Shown in pieces: positions 10,243-18,266 of a stretch of 34,157 nt of DNA. The DNA lies in NCBI GenBank assembly GCA_012026885.1, contig VEPL01000036.1, positions 26,521 through 60,677 of the forward strand, in the 5' to 3' direction. The notes under the pieces are model-generated. The model was not told the DNA's origin. It made no database searches and worked only from the letters and a program-made list of their open reading frames with translations. Source of the DNA: Betaproteobacteria bacterium (GTDB taxonomy: Bacteria; Pseudomonadota; Gammaproteobacteria; Burkholderiales; Rhodocyclaceae). The number at the start of each line of letters is the position of its first letter. Position 1 is the first letter of the stretch. Both the position numbers and the translations under genes were made by a program.

Positions 10243-10769
10243 GCAGGGCTTTCGACGGGGTTCTCGGCGATGAGTTTAGCCGCGATCAGCCCGTTGAGGG
10301 TGCCGAACACGAGGGCGGCTGTGGCAAACAGCGGGGTCAGCGCGAAGACGCCGTCGTGCGGGATCAGCCACAGGCGGGCGAGCAGGAGTTGGCCGCCGAT
10401 GTGGGCGAAGGCGGCGAGGATGGACAGGCTGACCGGCCCGAACCAGCGTGCCGGCAGGTGGCGGGCGAGGCCGAGGACGGCGAGGCTGAGGACGCTGCCG
10501 GTCAGCGACAGGAAGAAACCGGGGGCGAGGAAGTAGCCGAGCAGCAGGCTGGCGGCCAACACGCGCAGACCGGTGACCCAGGCGGCCGTCGCCCAGCCGT
10601 AGCGGACGAGTACGACGAGGGTGACGATGTTGGCCAGTCCCGGCTTGATGCCGGGCAGCGGGCTGGGGATCGCCGCATCGACCAGCGACAGCCCGACCGC
10701 CGCCGCCGCCAGCCAGGCGACCCGGCGGTCCTCGGCGGTGACGGTCAGTTCAGTAACTGAGGCTGTCAT
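10239..10769 (-). CDS. Gx transporter / heptaprenyl diphosphate synthase component I family membrane protein
   Basis: The 176-residue protein is strongly hydrophobic, with five or six membrane segments. It carries family features such as [21 protein letters not shown] and [15 protein letters not shown] (about residues 30-51 and 84-98). It belongs to the Hpre_diP_synt_I / Gx family. The name comes from distant similarity to the small subunit of Gram-positive heptaprenyl diphosphate synthase, but the sequence looks like an ECF-type S component or other small-molecule transporter. Its start ([10 protein letters not shown]) lies 20 bases inside the NusG-domain-II gene and its end overlaps ubiX, so all three are translationally linked. 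This pair is a recurring gene couple. The substrate is unknown. Confidence 0.8.
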   Translation of the reverse strand: MTASVTELTVTAEDRRVAWLAAAAVGLSLVDAAIPSPLPGIKPGLANIVTLVVLVRYGWATAAWVTGLRVLAASLLLGYFLAPGFFLSLTGSVLSLAVLGLARHLPARWFGPVSLSILAAFAHIGGQLLLARLWLIPHDGVFALTPLFATAALVFGTLNGLIAAKLIAENPVESPA

Positions 10770-11124
10770 AGGCGCGCGTGCGGCCGGTGATCTGGATGCT
10801 GACGCGGTTCGGCGCGCAGATGGCGATTTCGCCGGGGCGGGCCAGCCAGCCCTGGCGGACGCAGTACTGGCGCGGGCCGGGGTCGGAAACGACGCGGGCG
10901 CGTCCGGGCTCGACGGCGATGCGCGTGACGCCGAGCGGGCCGGGAACCTCGACCTCGCGGCGGCTGCGCAGGTCGATCTCGGCGAAGATGCGGCCCTCTT
11001 GGCGGACGATGGCGCGCTCCGGATAGCCGCCCTGCAGCAGCAGCGGCAGGCTGGCCGCGACGGCGGTGACGCCCGCCGCAAAAACCAGCCAGTCGCCCGG
11101 CCGGACGAGGGCGAGCCAGCGCAT
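10750..11124 (-). CDS. NusG domain II-containing small membrane-anchored protein
   Basis: The 124-residue protein has one N-terminal membrane anchor at about residues 9-30 (DWLVFAAGVTAVAASLPLLL). A small beta-rich extracytoplasmic domain of the NusG_II type follows, with EVEVPGPLGVTRI, RARVVSDPG and GEIAICAPNRVSIQITG. The function of this domain outside NusG is unknown. It regularly accompanies Gx-family genes and flavin or electron-transfer genes (family knowledge). Its ATG shares one base with the rapZ stop (TGATG), and it overlaps the Gx gene by 20 bases. Confidence 0.8.
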   Translation of the reverse strand: MRWLALVRPGDWLVFAAGVTAVAASLPLLLQGGYPERAIVRQEGRIFAEIDLRSRREVEVPGPLGVTRIAVEPGRARVVSDPGPRQYCVRQGWLARPGEIAICAPNRVSIQITGRTRAYDSLSY

Positions 11125-11969
11125 CAGCCGCCGGCCAGCGTGCGGTGGCGGATGAGCACGCGGGCGCGGTTGCGGAATTCGCGGCCCAGCCATTCGGCGA
11201 GGTAGACCGAGCGGTGCTGGCCGCCGGTGCAGCCGATGGCGACGGTCAGGTAGTTGCGGTTGTCGCGGATGTAGGCGGGCAGCCAGGTAGCGATGAAGCG
11301 GCCGATGTCGTTGCGCATGCACAGCACTTCCGGCTCGGCCTCGAGGAAGTCGATCACCGCGGCGTCCTTGCCGGTCAGCGGGCGCAGCGCCGGGTCGTAG
11401 TGCGGGTTGGGCAGGCAGCGCACGTCGAAGACGAGGTCGGCATCGAGCGGGATGCCATGCTTGAAGCCGAAGGATTCGAACATCAGGGTCAGGCCGCGGC
11501 CCGGTTCCGCCTCGATGAACTGGCGCACCCACTCGCGCAGCGCATTCGGCTTGAGGCCGCTGGTGTCGATGCGGTGGCCAAGGACGGACACCGGTTCGAG
11601 CAGCTCGCGCTCGGCGCGGATGGCCTCGGCCAGCGACTGGTCCGTGGTGGCGAGCGGATGGCGGCGGCGCGATTCGGAATAGCGCTTGAGCAGCGTCTCC
11701 TCATTGGCGTGCAGGAACAGGAAGGTGGGGCGGATGCCTTCTTCGCCGAGCTTCTTCAGCTTGTCGGGGAGCAGGTCGATGCCATGCCCCGAACGCGCGT
11801 CGACGGCGACGGCGACCTTGCGCGTCTTCTCTTCCTTGAGCATGCGCACCAGCACCGTGAGCATGACCACCGGCAGGTTGTCCACGCAATAGTAGCCGGC
11901 GTCCTCGAGGAGGTGCAGGGCGACCGACTTGCCGGACCCGGATAGGCCGCTGATGAGAACCAGTTCCAT
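11124..11969 (-). CDS. rapZ: RNase adapter protein RapZ (P-loop NTPase YvcJ family)
   Basis: RapZ in E. coli binds the GlmZ small RNA and presents it to RNase E, thereby tuning glucosamine-6-phosphate synthase. In other bacteria the family is a nucleotide-binding protein of wider role. The 281-residue protein shows Walker A GLSGSGKS at 8-15, VAVDARSG, and the C-terminal RNA-binding half with AIGCTGGQHRSV. The ATG of MELVLISG fits the family; there is no clear ribosome site, and an in-frame ATG 12 bases upstream is an alternative. In many betaproteobacteria rapZ follows ptsN/hprK. Here it instead heads an operon with NusG-II, Gx, ubiX, LON-domain and chrA genes, an unusual setting. Confidence 0.95.
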   Translation of the reverse strand: MELVLISGLSGSGKSVALHLLEDAGYYCVDNLPVVMLTVLVRMLKEEKTRKVAVAVDARSGHGIDLLPDKLKKLGEEGIRPTFLFLHANEETLLKRYSESRRRHPLATTDQSLAEAIRAERELLEPVSVLGHRIDTSGLKPNALREWVRQFIEAEPGRGLTLMFESFGFKHGIPLDADLVFDVRCLPNPHYDPALRPLTGKDAAVIDFLEAEPEVLCMRNDIGRFIATWLPAYIRDNRNYLTVAIGCTGGQHRSVYLAEWLGREFRNRARVLIRHRTLAGG

Positions 11970-11991
11970 CCGCGGGAGCATAATGAAGGCT

Positions 11992-12010
11992 GCGGGTGCA
12001 GGCAACCCGC
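11992..12010. promoter_or_regulatory. Inverted repeat in the rapZ/amidohydrolase divergent region
   Basis: GCGGGT-7-ACCCGC lies in the 71-base gap between the divergent rapZ and M20 amidohydrolase genes, upstream of both starts. It could be an operator serving both, or a leader hairpin. No regulator is recognised. Confidence 0.3.
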
Positions 12011-12040
12011 GGCACAATAGGAAAAAAGAAGGAGACGACC

Positions 12041-13204
12041 ATGATCCCAGCGGAATTGCCCTTCCTCGCCGAGTTGACCGCGCTGCGCCGCGACATCCAC
12101 GCGCATCCCGAGCTGGCCTTCGCCGAGCAGCGCACGGCGGCCATCGTCGCCGGCGAACTCGAGCGCTACGGCCTGGAAGTGCATCGCGGCCTCGGCCGCA
12201 CCGGCGTCGTCGGCGTACTGCGCGCCGGCACCAGCCCGCGCATGATCGGCCTGCGCGCCGACATGGACGCGCTGCCGGTCGCCGAGCTGAACGAATTTCC
12301 GCATCACTCCAAGCATCCAGGAAAGATGCACGCCTGCGGCCACGACGGCCATACCGCCATGCTGCTCGGTGCGGCGCGGGCGCTTGCGGTCCAGCCGGGC
12401 TTCGACGGCATCGCCGTCTTCATCTTCCAGCCGGCCGAGGAATCCGAAGGCGGCGCCGCGGTGATGATCGAGGACGGATTGTTCGAGCGTTTCCCGGTCG
12501 AGGCGGTGTTCGGCATGCACAACTGGCCGGGCATCCCGGTCGGCGAGATGGCGGTGATGCCGGGCCCGGTGATGGCCGGCACCTGCGCCTTCGAGATCGT
12601 CATTCGCGGCCACGGCTGCCATGCGGCGATGCCGCACCAGGGCGTCGATGCCATCGTCGCCGGCGCCCAGCTGGTGCAGGCCCTGCAGACGGTGGTCAGC
12701 CGCACGCTGCACCCGTGCGATGCCGGCGTCGTCAGCGTCACCCAGTTCCATGCCGGCGAGGCGTGGAACGTGATTCCCGAGGAGGTCGTCCTGCGCGGCA
12801 CCATCCGCACCTTCAAGCCCGAGGTGCAGGAAGCCGTCGAACGTGCCGTCGAGCGCCTTTGCAACGGCGTCGCCGCGGCCAACGGGGCGCAGATCGGCGT
12901 GCGCTTCGATCACCGCTACCCGCCCACGGTCAACAGCGCTGCCGAGGCCGAATTCTGCCGCAACGTTGCGGCAGAAGTGCTCGGGCGCGAGCGAGTGCTT
13001 ACCGACGTACTGCCGTCGATGGGTGCCGAGGACTTCGCCTACATGCTGCGCGAGAAGCCGGGCTGCTACGTCTGGCTGGGCAACGGCCCGGGAACCGGCG
13101 GCTGCACGCTGCACAACCCGCACTACGATTTCAACGACGATGCGCTGGCCTGGGGGGTCGCCTACTGGGTCGAGCTGGTGCGCCGGGCGCTGCCGGCGGC
13201 GTGA
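12041..13204 (+). CDS. M20-family metallo-amidohydrolase (hippurate hydrolase / N-acyl-amino-acid amidohydrolase type)
   Basis: This 387-residue cytoplasmic enzyme should hydrolyse an N-acyl amino acid or similar amide using two metal ions. Key residues are Asp74 in LRADMDALP, Cys99 and His101 in HACGHDGHTAM, Glu133 and Glu134 in PAEESEGG, His160 in FGMHNWPG, and a C-terminal His in LHNPHYDFND. A dimerisation domain sits between about residues 175 and 290. The ATG is 5 bases after AAGGAGA. The family covers hippuricase, IAA-amino acid hydrolases and others, so the substrate cannot be named. It is transcribed alone, divergent from rapZ and ending 4 bases before the convergent metallo-beta-lactamase gene. 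Confidence 0.92.
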   Translation: MIPAELPFLAELTALRRDIHAHPELAFAEQRTAAIVAGELERYGLEVHRGLGRTGVVGVLRAGTSPRMIGLRADMDALPVAELNEFPHHSKHPGKMHACGHDGHTAMLLGAARALAVQPGFDGIAVFIFQPAEESEGGAAVMIEDGLFERFPVEAVFGMHNWPGIPVGEMAVMPGPVMAGTCAFEIVIRGHGCHAAMPHQGVDAIVAGAQLVQALQTVVSRTLHPCDAGVVSVTQFHAGEAWNVIPEEVVLRGTIRTFKPEVQEAVERAVERLCNGVAAANGAQIGVRFDHRYPPTVNSAAEAEFCRNVAAEVLGRERVLTDVLPSMGAEDFAYMLREKPGCYVWLGNGPGTGGCTLHNPHYDFNDDALAWGVAYWVELVRRALPAA

Positions 13205-13208
13205 TCGC

Positions 13209-14123
13209 TCAGGCGGCGACGATGTCGCCGTCTTCGGCGCGCAGCGCCCCGACCAGCATGAGCTCGCGCTCGACGCGCGCCGCCAGTTCGTCGTCGGGCA
13301 GGCCGAGGTAGCGCCGGTTGAGGTCGCTGCCGAAGGCGAGGCCGCCGACGAAGGCGGGGAAGTCGGCGGCCGCGATGCGCCGGCGTTCCATCATGGCGAA
13401 CGAGACCATCACCTTGATCGCGTGCCAGGCCATGCGGTCGATGTCCGCCGCGAAACTGTCGACCCGGCGGAAGGCCCTGTCCAGCGCGCCATCGACGTCG
13501 GCGAAAGGGCGGCCGTGGCCGGGGATGACGATGTCCACCGGCAGGCGGGCCAGCATTTCCAGCGTGGCGCGCGTCGCCGCCAGGCCGTCGGCCTCGCCGA
13601 GCAGTTCCGGGAAGACGACGCCGAAGCCGTTTTCCCACAGGGCGTCGCCGGAAATCAGGAGGCGCCGTTCGGGGTTGTAGTAGGCGAGCGCTTCCATGTC
13701 GTGGCCGGGCACCGCGAGTGCCTGCCAGGCCAGGCCGCCCATCTCGATCTCGCCGCCGGCATCGATCAGCGCGTCGTGCTGGAAACGGGCGCCCTGCTGG
13801 CCGAGCGGCGAGAGCAGCAGGGCGTCCTCGTCCCACTCGGCGATGCTTGCATGGAGGCCGGCGGGTACCGTGATCGTGCACCCGAAGGCCGCCTTGAGGG
13901 CCGCGTTGCCGCCGATATGGTCGGAATGCGAGTGGGTGTTCACTATCCGCTCAAGCCGCCGCCCGTCGAGCACCTGGCGAACCAGCGCCACGGTCTGTGC
14001 GGCATGCGTGACGTAGCCGGTGTCGACCACCGTGGCGCCGTCGCCTTCAAGGAAGACGATGTTGTTGGCCGACAGCCAGCCGCGCTCGAGGACGCGCAGC
14101 GAGCCGGGCAGGGCGACGCTCAT
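13209..14123 (-). CDS. Metallo-beta-lactamase-fold hydrolase
   Basis: The 304-residue protein has the MBL metal motif THSHSDH (His64, His66, Asp68, His69), a further metal ligand in AVPGHDMEALAYY, LLISGDALWENGFG with the bridging Asp, and IPGHGRPF. This places it with the glyoxalase II-like or quinoprotein-associated hydrolases. A helical C-terminal extension of about 90 residues follows. The substrate is unknown. Its ATG overlaps the stop of the DUF1289 gene (ATGA), which ties it to the end of the leucine-catabolism block. It ends 4 bases from the convergent amidohydrolase stop with no visible terminator between them. Confidence 0.88.
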   Translation of the reverse strand: MSVALPGSLRVLERGWLSANNIVFLEGDGATVVDTGYVTHAAQTVALVRQVLDGRRLERIVNTHSHSDHIGGNAALKAAFGCTITVPAGLHASIAEWDEDALLLSPLGQQGARFQHDALIDAGGEIEMGGLAWQALAVPGHDMEALAYYNPERRLLISGDALWENGFGVVFPELLGEADGLAATRATLEMLARLPVDIVIPGHGRPFADVDGALDRAFRRVDSFAADIDRMAWHAIKVMVSFAMMERRRIAAADFPAFVGGLAFGSDLNRRYLGLPDDELAARVERELMLVGALRAEDGDIVAA

Positions 14124-14299
14124 TCGGGGTTGTCGGGGTCGCTGGTTTTCGGGCGCGGAACCAGGTTGACCGCGACCGGCTCGGCGACGACCTCCGGGGA
14201 TGCCAGCGGCGGGCGGCCGCAACCGAGGCAGTACCCGGAATCGGGGTCGGGCGTGCAGATGCCGACGCAGGGGTAGATTTCTTCGCTGGGCTCAGTCAT
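14120..14299 (-). CDS. DUF1289 small cysteine-motif protein (copy 1)
   Basis: This is a 59-residue protein with CVGICTPDPDSGYCLGC, giving four cysteines in a C-x3-C and C-x2-C arrangement at residues 11, 15, 24 and 27. The family is DUF1289 (Fe-S or zinc binding assumed, unproven). The tail is proline- and valine-rich and lacks the helix that normally follows the cysteine motif, unlike the neighbouring copy. The start MTEPSEE was chosen because it precedes the motif closely; ATG codons 6 and 42 bases upstream are alternatives. It overlaps the previous copy by 8 bases and the MBL gene by 4. Confidence 0.75.
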   Translation of the reverse strand: MTEPSEEIYPCVGICTPDPDSGYCLGCGRPPLASPEVVAEPVAVNLVPRPKTSDPDNPE

Positions 14300-14501
14300 C
14301 GCCATAGTGGTCGCTGCGCGACGCTCCTGTCGTGGCGCCAAGTTCCCCCCGACGGCTGACGATCGCCGCGAGGACGCCGAGACGCTGGCTGTCGTCGAGA
14401 CGTGACCACAGCGCGATTTCGTCGAGGGTGCGGAAGCATCCCTGGCAAAGGCCGCTCGTCTCGTCCATGCGGCAGACGTTGATGCAGGGCGAGTCGACCA
14501 T
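14292..14501 (-). CDS. DUF1289 small cysteine-motif protein (copy 2)
   Basis: The 69-residue protein begins MVDSPCINVCRMD and continues with GLCQGCFRTLDEIALWSRL, the full DUF1289 signature of four cysteines (6, 10, 19, 22) followed by a helix containing E-I-x-x-W. Small proteins of this family are common in proteobacteria; their function is not known. The start precedes the signature as in homologues; a longer reading frame upstream would overlap liuE. It lies 70 bases after liuE and overlaps the second, more diverged copy, giving a tandem pair. Confidence 0.8.
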   Translation of the reverse strand: MVDSPCINVCRMDETSGLCQGCFRTLDEIALWSRLDDSQRLGVLAAIVSRRGELGATTGASRSDHYGDD

Positions 14502-14571
14502 CAGGACACCCGGCGGCCGCCGGGTCGCGGCGGGAGCGGATTGCCGAATGGGACACCCGTGCGATGAGGTC

Positions 14572-15480
14572 TCATGCGCCCCCCTTGGCGGCGATGGCAC
14601 GACCGGCCTTGGATCCGTTCGGACGGGCCAGGGCGGCGGAAATCCAGGCGCCGGTTTCCGCCAGCCTCGCCAGGTCGATGCCGGTTTCGATGCCGAGTGC
14701 CGCCAGCAGCCAGGCGACGTCCTCCGTCGCCACGTTGCCCGAGGCGCCTTGCGCGTAGGGGCAGCCGCCGAGGCCGGCCACCGAGGCGTCGAAGGTTGCC
14801 ATGCCGAGCTGCAGCGAGGCGTGGATGTTGGCGACGGCCATGCCGTAAGTGTCGTGGTAATGGCCGGCCAGGCGTTCGATCGGAACGTGCCGGGCGCAGG
14901 CGTCGATCATGCGCGCGATGCTGGCCGGATTGCCGGTGCCGATGGTGTCGCCCAGCGAAACCTCGTAGCAGCCCATGGCGAACAATATCCGCGTCACGTC
15001 GGCAACTTTGTCCGGAGCGACCTCGCCCTCGTAGGGGCAGCCGGCGACGCACGAGACATAGCCGCGCACCGGAATCTCCAGGGCCGAGGCCGCGGCGACC
15101 ACCGGTTCGAAGCGCTTGAGGCTTTCGGCGATCGAACAGTTGATGTTCTTTCGCGAAAAACTCTCGGAGGCGGCGCCGAAGATGGCGACCTCGTCGGCCC
15201 GCGCTGCGACGGCACCGTCGAAGCCCTGCAGGTTCGGCGTCAGCGCCGTGTAGGCGACGCCGGGCCGGCGGACGATACCGGCCAGCACGGCGGCGTTGTC
15301 GCCCATCTGCGGCACCCACTTCGGCGATACGAAGGAGGTCGCCTCGATGACGCGCAGGCCGGCTTCGGCGAGTCGCCCGATCAGTTCGATCTTCGTTTCG
15401 GTCGGGACTACCTGCTTCTCGTTCTGCAGCCCGTCGCGCGGGCCGACTTCGACGATCTTGACTTGGGCGGGAAGGCTCAT
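14572..15480 (-). CDS. liuE: Hydroxymethylglutaryl-CoA lyase (LiuE)
   Basis: This enzyme cleaves 3-hydroxy-3-methylglutaryl-CoA to acetyl-CoA and acetoacetate, the last step of leucine/isovalerate breakdown. The 302-residue TIM barrel starts [12 protein letters not shown] (Arg15, Asp16), has the metal ligands in [10 protein letters not shown] (His207, His209), and carries the active-site loop [14 protein letters not shown] with Cys240. These features separate it from related isopropylmalate and citramalate synthases. It is downstream of liuD and of the halohydrin dehalogenase-like gene on the same strand. The gap of 87 bases before it is among the longest in the operon. Confidence 0.96.
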   Translation of the reverse strand: MSLPAQVKIVEVGPRDGLQNEKQVVPTETKIELIGRLAEAGLRVIEATSFVSPKWVPQMGDNAAVLAGIVRRPGVAYTALTPNLQGFDGAVAARADEVAIFGAASESFSRKNINCSIAESLKRFEPVVAAASALEIPVRGYVSCVAGCPYEGEVAPDKVADVTRILFAMGCYEVSLGDTIGTGNPASIARMIDACARHVPIERLAGHYHDTYGMAVANIHASLQLGMATFDASVAGLGGCPYAQGASGNVATEDVAWLLAALGIETGIDLARLAETGAWISAALARPNGSKAGRAIAAKGGA

Positions 15481-15567
15481 TGTCGGGTGCTCGGAGGGAA
15501 ATCTTTGAGGGCTGGCGTGAATGGAAGCGGGCGGGGCAGGGTCAGGGTTCGAGTTTAACGTCGGGCA

Positions 15568-16251
15568 CTAGCGTGTCACCCAGCCGCCGCTGACCGGAAA
15601 CACCTGGCCGACGAAGCAACTGGCCGGATCGCTGCAAAGATAGGCGGCAAACTCGGCGTCTTCCCGAGCGCCGACGAGGCGGCCCAGGGGAACCTCGCGC
15701 TTGAGACGCTCCTGGAAACGGGGATTGGCCTGCACTTCGGCGGGAAAGTAGGTCGGGTTGTCGACGAAATTCTGGGCGATTGCATTGACCTGGACATTGT
15801 GCGGCGCGACCTCGACACCGACCGCCTGGACGTAGGCCAGCTGGGCGCCGCGCGCCGCGCTGTAGGTGGATGCGCGCTTCATCCCGCGCAGGGCGGAGGC
15901 GCTGCCCATGACCAGGATCTTGCCGGCGCGGCGCTCGATCATTGCCGGCAGCACGGCGCGGAACAATCGCGGGAGCGGATCGACGAGCGCTGCGAAGGTG
16001 CCGGCCCATTCGTCTTCGCTGACCTCGGTGACGGCGGTCGCGGGCGCTGCCAGCGCCAGGTTGGCGACGAGGACGTCGATCCGGCCCGCGGCCGCAATCA
16101 TGGCGGCGGGCGCCTGCGGATCGGTGAGCGAATCGGTGTCGGCAATCACGGTGGCGCCATGCCCGGCGAATACTTCGCAGAGCACGGGCCCCATGAAGGC
16201 ATCCGCGTGGGTGATCAATACCCGCTTGCCGTTGAGTTTGCCATTCGCCAT
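15568..16251 (-). CDS. SDR-fold protein with halohydrin dehalogenase signatures
   Basis: The 227-residue protein has the Rossmann fold of short-chain dehydrogenases but not their cofactor or proton-relay residues. The position of TGxxxGIG reads THADAFMG (Thr14, Phe19, Gly21), which is exactly T-x4-F-x-G, the halide-pocket motif of halohydrin dehalogenases. The catalytic residues are Ser117, Tyr130 and Arg134, giving S-x12-Y-x3-R instead of Y-x3-K; the codon for Arg134 is CGC. The C-terminal half (NPTYFPAE, LGRLVG, VGQVFPVSGGW) also resembles the HheC type. Those enzymes interconvert vicinal haloalcohols and epoxides and open epoxides with small nucleophiles. The physiological substrate here is unknown. 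GGAGG precedes the ATG, one base after the liuD stop. A degenerate SDR of other function is the alternative. Confidence 0.82.
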   Translation of the reverse strand: MANGKLNGKRVLITHADAFMGPVLCEVFAGHGATVIADTDSLTDPQAPAAMIAAAGRIDVLVANLALAAPATAVTEVSEDEWAGTFAALVDPLPRLFRAVLPAMIERRAGKILVMGSASALRGMKRASTYSAARGAQLAYVQAVGVEVAPHNVQVNAIAQNFVDNPTYFPAEVQANPRFQERLKREVPLGRLVGAREDAEFAAYLCSDPASCFVGQVFPVSGGWVTR

Positions 16252-16252
16252 T

Positions 16253-18250
16253 TCAACCTCCTTCGAATTCGACCAGCGCGGCGCCGTCGGCGACCTGTTC
16301 GCCGGCAGCGTAGCAGAAAGCCTTGACGGTGCCGGCGGCCGGGGCGGTGATGGTGTGTTCCATCTTCATCGCCTCGAGGATCAGCAATGGCGTGCCTTTT
16401 TCCACCTTTTGCCCGGGCTGGGCGAGCAGGGCGACGACCTTGCCCGGCATCGGCGCGGTCAGACCGCCGCCGTGGCTGTCGCCGGCGTCGACGCGGTGCA
16501 GCGGGTCGTCGCGCAGGAGCGGGTACGTGCTCCCCTGCAAAAAGACGCTTCTCTTGTCGTCGACCGCAATCACGCTGGCGATAAGGCGGCGGTCGTCGAG
16601 TTCGACGGCGAAACGGTCGCCTTCGAGCTTGCGGCCGCGTGCTACGGTCGACTGCCCGGCGAGGGCGATTTCCCAGTGTTCGCCGCGGTAGCGGACGTGG
16701 ACGTCGACCAGGGTTTCGCCGTCACGGAAACTGATCGTGCGCGCCGCCGACAGGTTCATGCGCCAGCCGTCGCGGGCATGCCAAGGCGAGTGCGGGTCGC
16801 CGCTGGCCTTTGCGGCAGCGCGGGCTTCGTGCTGTTCCCAGAGCAGTTCGCCGACGGTGGCGACGAGCAGCGCATCGCGCGGCACCGGCTGGGCTTCCGG
16901 GAAGAGGAAATCCTTCTGGCGTTCGATCAGGCCGGTGTCGAGGTCGGCGCCGGCAAAGGCCGGGCAGGCGACCAGACGCGAGAGGAAATCGATGTTGGTG
17001 GTCAGGCCGGCAACCTGGTAGTCGGCCAGCGCCTTGCGCATGCGCGCCAGCGCGCCGTCGCGGGTTTCGTCCCAGACGATCAGCTTGGCGATCATCGGAT
17101 CGTAGAAGGGCGTGATCTCGTCGCCTTCCTCGACGCCGGTATCGACGCGCACATTCAGCGACTCGGCCGGCGGCGCCAGGCGGATCAGCTTGCCGGTGGC
17201 GGGCAGGAATCCTTTGTTGGCATCCTCGGCGTAAATGCGTGCCTCCAGCGCGTGGCCGCGGATCTCGAGCTGTTCCTGGCGCAACGGCAGCGGTTGGCCG
17301 GCAGCAACGCGCAACTGCCACTCGACGAGGTCCTGGCCGGTGATCATCTCGGTCACCGGGTGCTCGACCTGCAGGCGGGTGTTCATCTCCATGAAGTAGA
17401 AGGTGCCGTCCTGCATGGCGATGAACTCGACCGTGCCGGCGCCGACGTAACCGACGGCCTTGGCGGCAGCGACGGCGGCTTCGCCCATCTGGCGGCGGCG
17501 TACCTCGGGCATGCCGGGGGCCGGCGCTTCTTCCAGCACCTTCTGGTGGCGGCGCTGCACCGAGCAGTCGCGCTCGAAGAGATAGACGCAGTTCCCGTGC
17601 GTATCTGCAAAGACCTGGATCTCGATGTGGCGCGGCTTGGTGATGTATTTCTCGATCAGCACGTGGTCGTCGCCGAAGCTGGAAATCGCCTCGCGCTTGC
17701 ACGAGGCCAGCGAGTCGGGGAAATCGGCGGATTTCTCGACCAGGCGCATGCCCTTGCCGCCACCACCCGCTGCAGCCTTGATCAGGACCGGGTAGCCGAT
17801 GCCGTCGGCTTCCTTGTGCAGCAATTCCGGGTTCTGGTCGTCGCCGTGGTAGCCGGGGGTCAGCGGCACGCTGGCGGCGCCCATCAGTTTCTTGGCTTCC
17901 GACTTCGAGCCCATCGCCCGGATGGCGGACGCCGGCGGGCCGATGAAGGTGATGCCGTTGACGGCCAGCGCCTCGGCGAACTCCTCGTTCTCGGAGAGGA
18001 AGCCGTAGCCCGGATGCACGGCCTGGGCGCCGGTGCGCTTGCAGGCCTCGATGATCTTGTCGGCGACGAGGTAGGACTCGCGCGCCGCCGCCGGACCAAG
18101 CAGGACGGCCTCGTCGGCCAGCCGGACATGGCGGGCATTGGCGTCGGCTTCCGAATAAACAGCGACGGTGCGGATGCCCATGCGGCGGGCGGTTTTGATG
18201 ACCCGGCAGGCAATCTCGCCACGGTTGGCAATCAGGATTTTGGTAAACAT
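16253..18250 (-). CDS. liuD: 3-methylcrotonyl-CoA carboxylase, biotin-containing alpha subunit (LiuD)
   Basis: This subunit carboxylates its own biotin with bicarbonate and ATP for transfer by LiuB to 3-methylcrotonyl-CoA. The 665-residue protein has the biotin carboxylase N-domain (KILIANRGEIACRV at 4-17), the ATP-grasp loop AGGGGKGMRL near 161-170, EMNTRLQVEH in the active site, a middle linker domain that binds the beta subunit, and a C-terminal biotinyl domain with EAMKMEHT where Lys629 carries biotin. The start MFTKIL was chosen by homology; upstream in-frame codons overlap the crotonase gene. It follows that gene by 16 bases. Propionyl- or geranyl-CoA carboxylase is less likely, given the liu neighbours. 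Confidence 0.95.
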   Translation of the reverse strand: MFTKILIANRGEIACRVIKTARRMGIRTVAVYSEADANARHVRLADEAVLLGPAAARESYLVADKIIEACKRTGAQAVHPGYGFLSENEEFAEALAVNGITFIGPPASAIRAMGSKSEAKKLMGAASVPLTPGYHGDDQNPELLHKEADGIGYPVLIKAAAGGGGKGMRLVEKSADFPDSLASCKREAISSFGDDHVLIEKYITKPRHIEIQVFADTHGNCVYLFERDCSVQRRHQKVLEEAPAPGMPEVRRRQMGEAAVAAAKAVGYVGAGTVEFIAMQDGTFYFMEMNTRLQVEHPVTEMITGQDLVEWQLRVAAGQPLPLRQEQLEIRGHALEARIYAEDANKGFLPATGKLIRLAPPAESLNVRVDTGVEEGDEITPFYDPMIAKLIVWDETRDGALARMRKALADYQVAGLTTNIDFLSRLVACPAFAGADLDTGLIERQKDFLFPEAQPVPRDALLVATVGELLWEQHEARAAAKASGDPHSPWHARDGWRMNLSAARTISFRDGETLVDVHVRYRGEHWEIALAGQSTVARGRKLEGDRFAVELDDRRLIASVIAVDDKRSVFLQGSTYPLLRDDPLHRVDAGDSHGGGLTAPMPGKVVALLAQPGQKVEKGTPLLILEAMKMEHTITAPAAGTVKAFCYAAGEQVADGAALVEFEGG

Positions 18251-18266
18251 ACTTGCTCGTCCAGTC

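Noticed and set aside
15568..16251. Calling the SDR-fold gene an ordinary NAD(P)-dependent short-chain dehydrogenase
   Set aside because: The glycine-rich cofactor motif is missing and the catalytic Lys is Arg, read directly as CGC; both halohydrin dehalogenase motifs fit instead.
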